Shown here piece by piece: positions 42,972 to 52,083 of a stretch of 64,000 bases of DNA. A model generated the notes under the pieces. The model ran no database searches, had not been told where the DNA came from, and saw only the letters and a program-made list of their open reading frames with translations. Source of the stretch: Enterovibrio norvegicus_B (GTDB lineage: Bacteria; Pseudomonadota; Gammaproteobacteria; Enterobacterales; Vibrionaceae); NCBI RefSeq assembly GCF_002876705.1, contig NZ_MDAG01000002.1, forward strand, positions 122,020 to 186,019. Reading direction: 5' to 3'. Each line of letters begins with the position of its first letter. The stretch's first letter is position 1. The position numbers and the translations under genes are program-made.

Positions 42972-44294
42972 TTACAGCACCATGGCTGCGAGCCAACCAA
43001 AGCCAATCAACGGCAAGTTGTAGTGAACAAAGGTGGGCACAACCGTGTCCCAAATGTGCTCATGCTGACCATCAGCGTTCAAGCCAGACGTAGGGCCAAG
43101 CGTTGAGTCAGAAGCTGGAGATCCAGCATCACCCAAGGCTGCGGCAGTACCCACCAGAGCGATCGTCGCCATCGGTGAGAAGCCAAATGCCAACGCCAGT
43201 GGTACGTAGATAGTGGCGATAATCGGGATGGTGGAAAATGATGAACCAATGCCCATCGTGACTAATAGACCCACAACCAACATCAATAGTGCAGCGAGGG
43301 GCTTGTTGTCACCAATGCTCGATGCGAGTGACGCCACCAAAGTTTCAACACCGCCTGTTGCTTTCATCACGGCAGCAAAACCGGCGGCTGAAATCATAAT
43401 GAAGCCAATCATGGCCATCATATGCACGCCGCGCGTGAAGACATCGTTCGTGTCCTGCCACTTGATCACGCCGCCAATGGTGAACACCATAAAGCCTGCA
43501 AGCGCGCCGACGATCATTGAGCCAGTATAAAGTTGAGCACCCAAGGTGGTCGCAATCGCAACGATTGCCACAACAATATTCTGTGGTTTAATCTCGGCTT
43601 TTTCGGGTTCAGCCGCGCGAATTTTTTCTTCCGAGTAGTGACGAGGTTTACGATAGCTAATGAACGCAGCGACCAACACACCGAACAACATGCCTGCTGC
43701 GGGTAAAAGCATGGCTTGAGGCACTTGGCTTGCAACAACATCTAGCCCGTTATCGTGCAGGTTTTTCAGCAAAATGTTGTTAAGGAAAATGCCGCCAAAA
43801 CCAATGGGTAACACCATGTATGGTGTGATCAAACCAAAGGTCAGGACACACGCTACGAGACGTCGGTCTAGGTTCAATTTTGCGAACACATGCAAAAGTG
43901 GCGGAATAACAATAGGGATGAACGCAATGTGTACAGGAATGACGTTTTGAGATGACATTGCAAGCAACGCTAAGGCGACAAGTACCATGTATTTCAAAGC
44001 GCTAGATGCGTTTGCATTGTCTTTACCGTTTAGTTTACGGATGACGGATTGGGCTAATAGGTCAGTAATACCAGAACGACTGATAGCGACGGCAAAGGTA
44101 CCTAGCATAGCGTAACTTAATGCGATGGTTGCACCGCCGCCAAGCCCGCCTTCAAACGCTGAAATGGTATCGGTTAACGATAGACCACTAACCACTCCGC
44201 CAAGAATGGCACTAAAGGTGAGCGCGACGACAACGTTAACCCTTAAAAGGGCCAACATTAGCATCACACAAACCGCGATAACGACCGGATTCAT
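42972..44294 (-). CDS. Na+/H+ antiporter-family transporter, YuiF-like
   Basis: 440 residues from the ATG at 44294 (AGGGA upstream; begins MNPVVIAVCVMLML). About 11-12 membrane segments. Family patterns are GGGATIALSYAMLGTFAVAI, SSQNVIPVHIAFIPIVIPPLL and GTAAALGDAGSPASDSTLGPT. Related proteins have been described as sodium/proton antiporters or amino-acid carriers, so the substrate is open. Single gene, flanked by terminators. Confidence 0.85.
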   Translation of the reverse strand: MNPVVIAVCVMLMLALLRVNVVVALTFSAILGGVVSGLSLTDTISAFEGGLGGGATIALSYAMLGTFAVAISRSGITDLLAQSVIRKLNGKDNANASSALKYMVLVALALLAMSSQNVIPVHIAFIPIVIPPLLHVFAKLNLDRRLVACVLTFGLITPYMVLPIGFGGIFLNNILLKNLHDNGLDVVASQVPQAMLLPAAGMLFGVLVAAFISYRKPRHYSEEKIRAAEPEKAEIKPQNIVVAIVAIATTLGAQLYTGSMIVGALAGFMVFTIGGVIKWQDTNDVFTRGVHMMAMIGFIMISAAGFAAVMKATGGVETLVASLASSIGDNKPLAALLMLVVGLLVTMGIGSSFSTIPIIATIYVPLALAFGFSPMATIALVGTAAALGDAGSPASDSTLGPTSGLNADGQHEHIWDTVVPTFVHYNLPLIGFGWLAAMVL

Positions 44295-44476
44295 GAGTTT
44301 TTCCCTACTTCTCTGTGCCCAAAACGGGCAAAAAATTATCCCAAATGTGTATAACCAAACCACCTCGTCATCCTTGATGAGTCAAGAGGTAGCTTGGGTA
44401 TCACGTTGCGAAGAGCACAGTTTGCGTTTTTTTTTAACGTTGTCGAGAGGAATTTGTTGGGAAGGGAGAAATAAAG

Positions 44477-44503
44477 AAAAAGGCCAGCGGGTGCTGGCCT
44501 TTT
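44477..44503 (-). terminator. Rho-independent terminator of volA
   Basis: Stem GGCCAGC/GCTGGCC (44482-44488 with 44493-44499), GGGT loop and U-rich tail on the minus strand, just past the volA stop. Confidence 0.85.
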
Positions 44504-44520
44504 GGGGTGTTTAGTTGAGT

Positions 44521-46848
44521 TTACTCAAGCACACTAGCGTCTGAAACAGAGTAGTCTTCAGCTACACCGCTCAAGAATTGCACGAGTTGAGATTGCATCT
44601 CTGTGGTGTGGCCTAGATCTGCTAAGTTTGCATCTTGAGGAGCAATCACAGAGCTATGCTGACCAACATCACTGAACTTCGTAAAGTTGCGACCATTGTT
44701 GGTGGCTTGTGATGCGGTGTCAACAACAGCCAAGCCTAAGCTTGTGGCGAGTGGTATAGTGCCTGCAAAGGGTGCGTTTGTTACTGCATTAGGAACAGTG
44801 TCATCATCTTTTACCTGCTGCATGTAGATTGGGAGGCCATCTAAGACATTTGTACCCTGATAATCATTTAGTGCAACAAGATTAAATGGGTCAACTGCGT
44901 CAATTACCGTTTGCGCGGCGTAAGCAAACTGATTAATTACGCTTTCTTGTTCTGCAGCTGGCACGCCAGCAGTCACTTGCGATCGAACCAGTGGCCCAAA
45001 CGATTCTGAACCTAAAAGCAGATTTACGATTTGCCCACCCGTGTTTGCTGCCGCAACGCGAGAGAATGTAAACAAGGCATCCGCTGCACTATTGTCTGTG
45101 GTAGCAGTGCTTAGTGTATTGTTAGCAGTGGCGACAGTGCTAAACCCGGTGATTCCTCCTAAAGAATGACCGAACAATGCTGGGTGAGTTGTCGCAGTAT
45201 TATCCAGCGTGGCAAGTGGTGTATTCGTAAATAAACCAGCTACTTGCGAGAGTGTAACAGCGGCGCGTAGACCGACATTGTCTAGGGCACTTTGGCGCAA
45301 GTTATCACGTCCTACAGGCAAGTAAGCCAAGTTGAGATAGTTAGTCGCGTCAACATTAGCCGAGCGAGTCGAATCCAAGCTACGTTCCCCATGTATAGGT
45401 TGGTCAATCGCTAGTACCGCAATATCCTTACCTAATCCTTTCGCACCATTGATAATATTAGCTGCAAACGCATACGCATTTTCTTTTGCTGACGTAATAC
45501 CATGTTGATAGATCACTAACTCAACCGCACCAGAAGGTGTTGTTGGTGAGAATAGAACAAAAGGAACGTCATCCAACGATTTTACTTGAGGGATAGGGCT
45601 GAACTTGGTGATGATCCGCTCAGCATCCAATTGAGCGCCATTTGCACCTGTTAACGTTAAACCGATAAGCTTGAGTTGCTCTGTTGCATCATCCGCCAGT
45701 TTCGCTGTATCAATACCTGCCGCTGCAAGTTGTTGAGCCACTGTATTGGCGTTTTCATCACCGAGTGCGCTGGAAATGATAGCAAGGCTTGGCATCCCAG
45801 ATTCGAAGGGAGTAGTGTTCCAATTAGCTGCTCCTTTTTCGAGGAAATAGGGCAGTTTAACGGTTCCCTTTGTGACGGTAACGGTATTGGCGGTGTACGA
45901 TCCCACGAGCAGTGGCGCTATTGTTCCATTAGGGTCGACATAAGTAGCAAAGTTTGTATCAGCTTGAATTGCGGTTGCATAGTCCTCACCGGATGCTGGG
46001 ACAGACATTAGGTATGCTTGTGATAGATCAACGTTGTTTGGGTTGGCAGAGTCTTTCCAGATTGCATTGAAGTCACTAACACCGGACGCAATTGCCGCTT
46101 TTGTGGCATATAAGGTACTGCCCACGGATTGGGTCGTAAACCAAGAACTATAAACAATATCCTGAGGCTGGACGCCTACCGCTGAGAATATGGAATTAAC
46201 CCCTTGTGTCAGCGCACTTGCGGGTTTTAGTGATTCCACCAAGGTGGGGTTTGAGTCTGAAATTAACGTCGCGTAAGAGCGGGTCATGCCCACGCCGTCG
46301 CCATTTTCATCTGTAAACGCATTGGTTATTGCAAATGCGTATTCGGAAGAGGGTTCAAGTGCTTGGGTAAAAACAACAATGGCAGACTCAGCGCTCGTAA
46401 TGACATTAAAGTCAGTACCAAGTTGAAGTACCTTTTCTACGGTAACAGCTGGGTCTGTTAAGCTCTCCGTTAATTTAACAATGCTAATCCCTGTGGTTGC
46501 AAAGCCATCGGCAAGGCCTGCGCCTTTAAACGATAGGCTCATTGGCATTGACACTGGCCATCCGTCCATCGTTCCCATTGCGGCGGCTGGATTTGATAGT
46601 GCATTGTCGCCACCTGTTGGAATATCTAGCGTTCCATCAGTTTGATTCATCAAAAGAAAGCTTGGTCCCGGAATGCTAGCGTCAGCACCGGCCAATTGGA
46701 AATTAACTTGTGTTGGTGCGTTCAAGCTGTCCTGGATGTAGTCTTCGTAGCTACCGTTTGCGCTTCCACCGCTTAATTCTGATTCTCCGCCACATGCGGT
46801 TACACCCAGAGCTGATGCTAGAGCAAGTACAACTAATTTCTTGTTCAT
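44521..46848 (-). CDS. volA: VolA-type surface lipoprotein lysophospholipase
   Basis: 775 residues from the ATG at 46848, with AAGGA seven bases upstream. A lipoprotein signal is clear: MNKKLVVLALASALGVTAC with the lipid-bearing cysteine at C19. The catalytic serine is S562 in LFGHSLGGITG, the lipase/esterase elbow of an alpha/beta hydrolase. The long N-terminal part is beta-rich. VolA of Vibrio cholerae sits on the outer surface, splits lysophosphatidylcholine and feeds the released fatty acid to FadL. The gene follows a fadL paralogue by 42 bases, the same pairing as in V. cholerae, which supports the name. Confidence 0.92.
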   Translation of the reverse strand: MNKKLVVLALASALGVTACGGESELSGGSANGSYEDYIQDSLNAPTQVNFQLAGADASIPGPSFLLMNQTDGTLDIPTGGDNALSNPAAAMGTMDGWPVSMPMSLSFKGAGLADGFATTGISIVKLTESLTDPAVTVEKVLQLGTDFNVITSAESAIVVFTQALEPSSEYAFAITNAFTDENGDGVGMTRSYATLISDSNPTLVESLKPASALTQGVNSIFSAVGVQPQDIVYSSWFTTQSVGSTLYATKAAIASGVSDFNAIWKDSANPNNVDLSQAYLMSVPASGEDYATAIQADTNFATYVDPNGTIAPLLVGSYTANTVTVTKGTVKLPYFLEKGAANWNTTPFESGMPSLAIISSALGDENANTVAQQLAAAGIDTAKLADDATEQLKLIGLTLTGANGAQLDAERIITKFSPIPQVKSLDDVPFVLFSPTTPSGAVELVIYQHGITSAKENAYAFAANIINGAKGLGKDIAVLAIDQPIHGERSLDSTRSANVDATNYLNLAYLPVGRDNLRQSALDNVGLRAAVTLSQVAGLFTNTPLATLDNTATTHPALFGHSLGGITGFSTVATANNTLSTATTDNSAADALFTFSRVAAANTGGQIVNLLLGSESFGPLVRSQVTAGVPAAEQESVINQFAYAAQTVIDAVDPFNLVALNDYQGTNVLDGLPIYMQQVKDDDTVPNAVTNAPFAGTIPLATSLGLAVVDTASQATNNGRNFTKFSDVGQHSSVIAPQDANLADLGHTTEMQSQLVQFLSGVAEDYSVSDASVLE

Positions 46849-46890
46849 AGGTAATCCTTTATTCATCTTCAATACTCCCTGGATGGATGG

Positions 46891-48144
46891 CTAGAAGCTG
46901 TAGTTAGCTTGCATCGCACCGATATATGCAGCCCCTTTTGCAGAGAACGTACGCTCTCCCGTCAGGCTGGTTTCGGTGAAGGTTCCAGATTTACTGGCGA
47001 TATAGGTAACACCAGCATCGAAGGTCAAACTTGGGGAGTAGCGATAGGTTGCACCAGCAGAAAACCAGTAGCGATCAGAGTCAGGAATACTCAGTGTTGA
47101 TTTGCCTGCTTTCTCATCAAAGGCAAAACCTGTGCGAACGGTCCAGTCCTCAGAAATGTCATACGTTGTGCCTAAAGACCAACGGAATACACTTTCATAA
47201 TCTTCTTGTTTGTCGAAACAAACGCCCTGAACGCCATCAGAGGTACACTGAGCGCTGGTTGCTTTAAGCTCTGTGAATGAACTCCACTGGCTCCACATCA
47301 TACTGTAGTGGACGGCAAGGGAAGGGTTTAGCTGATGAAAACCAGACAATTCAGCAACAGCGGGCAATGGTACGGAAAGGTCGCCAGTAACGACTTGGCC
47401 TTTCGTGCCAGTGATAGATCCTTGGTGATCTGTGAAATCCCCGCTGAAATCGAGTTCGACTTCAGAACGGTAAGCGATGCCAAAGCGGTTATCTTTGTCT
47501 AGTTCAAACAAAGCTCCCACGTTCCAGCCGAATCCCCACGTATCACCTTCCATACTGATGAGTTTCTCGGAGAAATTATCGCTTTCAAAAGTGGGAGCAA
47601 GTGCACCAATGTGACGATTCAATTCTGCGATGGCATAAACCGCGTTAATGCCCGCGCCAAAGCTGACTTGTTCATTCAAACGGTATGCGATAGATGGGTT
47701 AAGGTTCACACTCGCGAGCGACGTATCACCTGCAACATCACCCGCTTCAAAGGCATCAGGGTAGTCTGTTGCAACGCCGTAGACGGTGTATAAGCCGACT
47801 CCCCATGCCCATTTGTCATTGATCGGACTTACGTAATAGGTGGCAGGTACGAATTGCATGGGCGCAACGTCGGACGCTTTTTGATTGTTGCTGGTATCCG
47901 TGATGTCTATTTCTGGGTCAACGATGTGAAGGGCTGTAGAGAGTTGTGCTTCCTTAAACATGGTCATTTGCGCGGGGTTGCGCCCTATAACCGATGCGTT
48001 ATCAGCGATGGCAGCGTCACCGGCATACGCACGACCTAATCCGCTCGCAGAGTGTTCTGATACCTGAAACCCCGCACTCCATGCAGACGGCGCAGCTAAT
48101 GCAACTGCGAGTGCAATTGCTGTTCTTGATAGTTTTTTTGACAT
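46891..48144 (-). CDS. fadL: FadL-family long-chain fatty acid porin, copy next to volA
   Basis: 417 residues from the ATG at 48144, with GAGG six bases upstream; the longer frame is rejected. Signal peptide cut after APSAWSA. The mature protein starts GFQVSEHSASGLGRAYAGDA, and NPAQMTMF follows, as in FadL's N-terminal plug. The end YIGAMQANYSF is an outer-membrane barrel signature with terminal phenylalanine. It imports long-chain fatty acids; with volA 42 bases downstream it should take up those released at the surface. It is a paralogue of the next gene; the two share the N-terminal plug almost exactly. Confidence 0.95.
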   Translation of the reverse strand: MSKKLSRTAIALAVALAAPSAWSAGFQVSEHSASGLGRAYAGDAAIADNASVIGRNPAQMTMFKEAQLSTALHIVDPEIDITDTSNNQKASDVAPMQFVPATYYVSPINDKWAWGVGLYTVYGVATDYPDAFEAGDVAGDTSLASVNLNPSIAYRLNEQVSFGAGINAVYAIAELNRHIGALAPTFESDNFSEKLISMEGDTWGFGWNVGALFELDKDNRFGIAYRSEVELDFSGDFTDHQGSITGTKGQVVTGDLSVPLPAVAELSGFHQLNPSLAVHYSMMWSQWSSFTELKATSAQCTSDGVQGVCFDKQEDYESVFRWSLGTTYDISEDWTVRTGFAFDEKAGKSTLSIPDSDRYWFSAGATYRYSPSLTFDAGVTYIASKSGTFTETSLTGERTFSAKGAAYIGAMQANYSF

Positions 48145-48586
48145 ACAGCCTCTCATTCCAATTGAGCAATGGGTTGCTTGGCAACCTAAACGCAATATAT
48201 TCAATGGGTTGAAACACCAGAACGGCTTTTATAAGTTGTTTTTAAGCTGTTCGGACTTTCTCGAGCATTAATATGTCACGGTATGAATAATTGTTAAACA
48301 GCTGTTAAATTGTCTGTAAGTGTCTTAATTTTCGGGATTTATTGTCCAGTTTCAAAACTGATGTTTGAAGTAATTGCACTAATTCAGGTTTTTACTCAGA
48401 TAAGCCCTATTAATTAGGAGGTTGGTCAATAATTTGACGCGGTGGTCATATGAACACGTGTTTAAAAATAGCGAGGAGAGATGAAATACAGCATATCAAT
48501 AGGTTACATCCACATTTCATTAATGTGACAAGCAACAAAAAAGCCGATTGCAAAGAATCGGCTTTTCTTAATAATGCGACGGATTA
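48145..48586. other. Gap between the two fadL paralogues
   Basis: 442 bases. It carries the terminator of the upstream fadL copy at 48537-48570 and an AT-rich promoter region for fadL-volA. I searched by eye for a FadR operator and found none convincing (a GGTTGGTCAATAATTTGAC stretch near 48421 is a poor match). Confidence 0.5.
48537..48570 (-). terminator. Rho-independent terminator of the second fadL copy
   Basis: Nine-bp stem AAGCCGATT/AATCGGCTT, GCAAAG loop and U run on the minus strand. Confidence 0.85.
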
Positions 48587-49891
48587 TTAGAAGGTGTAGT
48601 TGGCGCTCACGCTGTAGATGTAAGCATCACCGCCAGCTTCGAAGTTGTAAGTTGCAACGCTCTCTGTTTCCGTGCCTGATGCAGTATCGCCATTCAAGTA
48701 AGCAAAACCACCATCAATAGTAAGTGCTTTTGTTGCTTGATAAGTAGCACCAATGGTGTACCAATTACGATCTGTGTCTGGGATGCTTAGTGTACGATGC
48801 TCATCTGGAACTGGGCTTTCGTCACGCGCAAAACCCGCTCGAAGTGTCCATTTATTATTTAGGTAGTGTGTGGCGCCGATGGCGTAACGCCAGCTATCAT
48901 CCCACTTTTCATCTTTTTGTAAACATACGCCCGGCTCACTACCCCCATTAATACAATCAGATGATGCACCAGTTGCTCTTAGTTCTTGGAAGCTGCTCCA
49001 ACCGACACGCATCACACTGTAGTGCATGGCCCACTTAGGAGCCAACTCATGGTAGCCAGAGAATTCGAAAATATCAGGAAGGTTTAACTCAAGCTCTCCT
49101 GGGACTGTCTGCCCCGGCTTACCTGCAAATGCTGTAGATGTTCCGCGGTATTCGCCATCAAGAGTAATATCGACTTCTGAACGATAGGCAAAACCTAAGC
49201 GGTTCTTTTCGTTTATGTGCCACAAAGCACCGATGTTCCACCCAAAACCCCAACCATCGCCAGATAAGTTTGCTGTTTCATCAGTTGCAGGGCTGGACAG
49301 AATCGGTGCTAACGATCCGGTATTACGAGTTAGTGACGCGTCAGCATAGACGGCATTTAATCCAAGACCAAGGCTCAATTGTTCATTAATTTCATATGCG
49401 AAATTGGCATTAAAATCGACAGTTGCGAGCTCACTTTTACCGGCCCCTGGGCCCGCTATTGCGTCTGTCGGGTATTCAGTTGCAAGGCCGAAGTTAGAAA
49501 ATGCCGAGAAACCCACTGCCATCTTGTCATTTAAAGGGTGTATGTAGTGAATGTTGGGGACAAAAGCATCAGGTGCAACATCCGAGTAATTTTCGGATCC
49601 TGTTTGTGTTGGTGGATTACTTATCGCAAGCTCGCTGCTTGTTACTTTTGCATCCACATCAGGCTGGATAAACGAAATACCACCTGACAATTGAGCAGAA
49701 TCAAACATGGTCATTGCAGCAGGGTTACGCGCTGCTACGGCTGCATTGTCTGCAATTGCTGCTTCGCCCGCAAAAGCTCGGCCTAGGCCGCTAGCGGAAT
49801 GTTCACTAATTTGGAAACCTGCACCATGTGCTTGGAATGTCGCCACAGCAATCGCTGTCGATAGTAACGTACGTTTTGTTAGACGGTTCAT
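48587..49891 (-). CDS. fadL: FadL-family long-chain fatty acid porin, second copy
   Basis: 434 residues. Signal peptide cut near FQAHGA; mature start GFQISEHSASGLGRAFAGEA, then NPAAMTMFDSAQLSGG. Barrel end YIYSVSANYTF with terminal phenylalanine. The ATG at 49891 has GAGAGG upstream. It has its own terminator, so it is probably transcribed apart from the fadL-volA pair. The two copies keep the plug but differ in the outer loops, which suggests different substrates or regulation. Confidence 0.95.
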   Translation of the reverse strand: MNRLTKRTLLSTAIAVATFQAHGAGFQISEHSASGLGRAFAGEAAIADNAAVAARNPAAMTMFDSAQLSGGISFIQPDVDAKVTSSELAISNPPTQTGSENYSDVAPDAFVPNIHYIHPLNDKMAVGFSAFSNFGLATEYPTDAIAGPGAGKSELATVDFNANFAYEINEQLSLGLGLNAVYADASLTRNTGSLAPILSSPATDETANLSGDGWGFGWNIGALWHINEKNRLGFAYRSEVDITLDGEYRGTSTAFAGKPGQTVPGELELNLPDIFEFSGYHELAPKWAMHYSVMRVGWSSFQELRATGASSDCINGGSEPGVCLQKDEKWDDSWRYAIGATHYLNNKWTLRAGFARDESPVPDEHRTLSIPDTDRNWYTIGATYQATKALTIDGGFAYLNGDTASGTETESVATYNFEAGGDAYIYSVSANYTF

Positions 49892-50169
49892 CTAAATGCC
49901 TCTCTTTCACTGCTTTATTGTTTTTCCGCTATCCCTGCGGGTGTACCGAGACAGGTGGTGCGGTTCAGTTCTAAGAGAGTATAAACATGGAAATGAAAAT
50001 GTAGGTTTTTTGTTATCAATAGTTTGCGCAAGATCTAACCTAATTTTTCGGCATAGATGAGAGTTATTTCATACTTTTGTTTAAAACGTGTGATGGGCAA
50101 GGTGGTAGAGTGGGCGGATCGTCTTATTTTTCATGCAGATCCGCCAGCTTATATCAAGGTGGGAGCGAG

Positions 50170-50841
50170 TTACTCTTCTGGGGTTTGTTCGGAATCATTT
50201 TCCACAGGAACGACAGGCCAACCGCCTAATTTCTTCCATCTGTTAACAATCTCACAAAATAGCTCCGCAGTACGCTCTGTATCGTATAGCGCCGAATGCG
50301 CTTCGCGGTTGTCGAAGGCAATCCCTGCGGTTGCACAGGCTTTTGCTAACACGGTTTGTCCCAATGCGAGGCCGCTTAATGCAGCGGTGTCGAATGTGGC
50401 AAAAGGGTGGAAGGGGTTACGCTTTAATGCGCTTCGCTCAGTCGCAGCCATAACAAAGCTATGATCAAAGTTGGCATTGTGCGCCACCATGATAGAGCGC
50501 TGGCAACCTTGTGCTTTTTGCTCTTTACGAATGAGCTTAAAGATTTCTTTGAGTGCATGTGACTCATCAACAGCCCCACGCAGTGGGCTGAAAGGGTCAC
50601 GAATGCCGTTAAACTCCAAGGCTTCTTTCACTAAAACTGCGCCTTCAAAGGGGGCAACGTGAAAGTGCATTGTTTTATCTGGCATTAACCAACCTTCTTC
50701 ATCCATTTTCAGGGTGACGGCACAAATCTCCAGAAGCGCGTCTGTTTTTGCATTGAAACCCGCAGTTTCAACATCGACGACGACTGGGAAATATCCACGA
50801 AATCGTGCTTTTAGGGTATTTAGGTTGGTTTCTTGGCTCAT
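50170..50841 (-). CDS. rnt: Ribonuclease T
   Basis: 223 residues, DEDDh exonuclease. It trims the 3' ends of tRNAs and other stable RNAs in the cytoplasm. Exo I has the catalytic D and E in VVVDVETAGF (about residues 23 and 25), Exo II is in AHNANFDHSFV, and Exo III has H and D in AHSALYDTERTAEL. Clusters of basic residues (KARFRGYFP) are as in E. coli RNase T. In E. coli rnt adjoins gloA; here motY and an HD-GYP gene stand between them. Divergent from motY. Confidence 0.96.
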   Translation of the reverse strand: MSQETNLNTLKARFRGYFPVVVDVETAGFNAKTDALLEICAVTLKMDEEGWLMPDKTMHFHVAPFEGAVLVKEALEFNGIRDPFSPLRGAVDESHALKEIFKLIRKEQKAQGCQRSIMVAHNANFDHSFVMAATERSALKRNPFHPFATFDTAALSGLALGQTVLAKACATAGIAFDNREAHSALYDTERTAELFCEIVNRWKKLGGWPVVPVENDSEQTPEE

Positions 50842-51020
50842 GTCTACAAAGGTAAAAGTAAATCAGGCAGGCATTATGGCAGAAGCGACGCGGGTTCTAA
50901 AGGCATCTTCCGGTTAGTTATGTATATACTGTTCCCATTGTTATCGTGCGGATAATGTCGCAGCCTCAAATCTTGCCCATGTTTTCTGCGTTAGAGGGAA
51001 TGTGCAGTCTAAAATAGGCC

Positions 51021-51047
51021 TAAAGAACTGGTCGTGTTTTCCGATAC
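51021..51047 (+). promoter_or_regulatory. Sigma-28 (FliA) promoter of motY
   Basis: TAAA-N15-TCCGATAC closely fits the sigma-28 consensus TAAA-N15-GCCGATAA and lies 43 bases before the motY ATG. Confidence 0.8.
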
Positions 51048-51090
51048 AATAGAGACTTATCCATTCACTTGAACAGGACATAGCCCTGCC

Positions 51091-51978
51091 ATGACATTCG
51101 CCAAGCCTTTTACGCTGTTATCGCTTTGCATTGCTGCTAGCACCTTGCCTGTGACAGCGAATGCCACCAAGTTGTATGGTGCAAAGCCAACAGAGTCTGT
51201 TTGGCAAATGACGGTGGACTCTCCGATTGAGTGTCGCGTTGAGCATATGATCCCCAACTTTGGCAATGCCACCTTTACGTCACGCGCCAGTAAAAAAATC
51301 AACCTCGATTTTGAATTGCAAATGCGCCGCCCGATGGGCAAAACGGAGAATGTGGCGTTGTTGTCTATGCCGGCCGTATGGATGCCGGGTGACAGGGCGG
51401 AGTATATCGATCGTATTCGTTTCTATAAGCAGTTCGACGGATATGTAGATGGTCAGACGGCTTGGAGCATGTTGGCTGAGCTGGAAAATGGGCGCTTCCC
51501 GACCTTTAGCTTTAGAGAGTGGCAAAGCAAAGGAAAACGCGTTGATGTGTCATTATCGCCGGTCGCTTTTCAAACAAGTTATAACGAATTCAGCAGTTGT
51601 GTAGACAGATTACTGCCGTATTCATTTGAAGATATTGCGTTTACCACATTGCATTATGACGACAATGGGGACGAGCTAAACAAATCTTCCATGGCAAAGC
51701 TGGCTCAAATTGCCGAGTTTGTTCGCTACAGTCCTGACATCGATTTGGTGTTACTGGCGACGTATACAGACGGTCGTGGTGCGAAAGCTGCCAACCAAAA
51801 CTTGTCAGAGAAACGGGCTAAAACCTTGGAAGGCTACTTTATGTCGCTAGGGTTACCGAAAGACCGTATTGGTATTGAAGCATTTGGTGAACGTCGACCG
51901 ATTGCGGAAAACGACAGCCCAATAGGACGAAACAAAAACCGTCGTGTTGTGATATCCCTAGGACGCTCGATTATCTAA
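51091..51978 (+). CDS. motY: Sodium-driven flagellar motor T-ring protein MotY
   Basis: 295 residues with a signal peptide cut near VTANA. The N-terminal domain (about 25-155) binds the basal body; the C-terminal OmpA-like domain (about 185-290) has the peptidoglycan-binding pattern LVLLATYTDGRGAKAANQNL, then SEKRAK and GRNKNRRV. With MotX it forms the T ring that anchors the PomAB stator of the Vibrio polar flagellum. The sigma-28 promoter upstream fits late flagellar class control. It indicates that the host has a polar sodium-driven flagellum, relevant to the flagellin on the integrated element. Confidence 0.95.
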   Translation: MTFAKPFTLLSLCIAASTLPVTANATKLYGAKPTESVWQMTVDSPIECRVEHMIPNFGNATFTSRASKKINLDFELQMRRPMGKTENVALLSMPAVWMPGDRAEYIDRIRFYKQFDGYVDGQTAWSMLAELENGRFPTFSFREWQSKGKRVDVSLSPVAFQTSYNEFSSCVDRLLPYSFEDIAFTTLHYDDNGDELNKSSMAKLAQIAEFVRYSPDIDLVLLATYTDGRGAKAANQNLSEKRAKTLEGYFMSLGLPKDRIGIEAFGERRPIAENDSPIGRNKNRRVVISLGRSII

Positions 51979-51996
51979 GCATTCATCGTATGGCGT

Positions 51997-52021
51997 CTTC
52001 GATAGACGTTGTCTATCGAAG
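51997..52021. other. Perfect 11-bp hairpin after motY
   Basis: CTTCGATAGAC pairs with GTCTATCGAAG across a GTT loop. There is no U run; the true terminator follows at 52043-52079. It may be an mRNA-stabilising hairpin. Confidence 0.5.
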
Positions 52022-52042
52022 GACATAGTGGTAAAGAGCAAT

Positions 52043-52079
52043 AAAAATCCCCGAACTTTCGATGAGTGCGGGGATTTTT
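52043..52079. terminator. Bidirectional terminator between motY and the HD-GYP gene
   Basis: Perfect arms AAAAATCCCCG (52043-52053) and CGGGGATTTTT (52069-52079), U runs on both strands, convergent genes. Confidence 0.88.
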
Positions 52080-52083
52080 CGTT

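Noticed and set aside
49892..50060. FadR operator before the second fadL
   Set aside because: The best stretch (AACTGAACCGCACCACCTGT on the minus strand) lacks the GGTCnGACC centre.
50057..50464. 135-codon plus-strand frame
   Set aside because: Antisense to rnt; its composition mirrors that gene.
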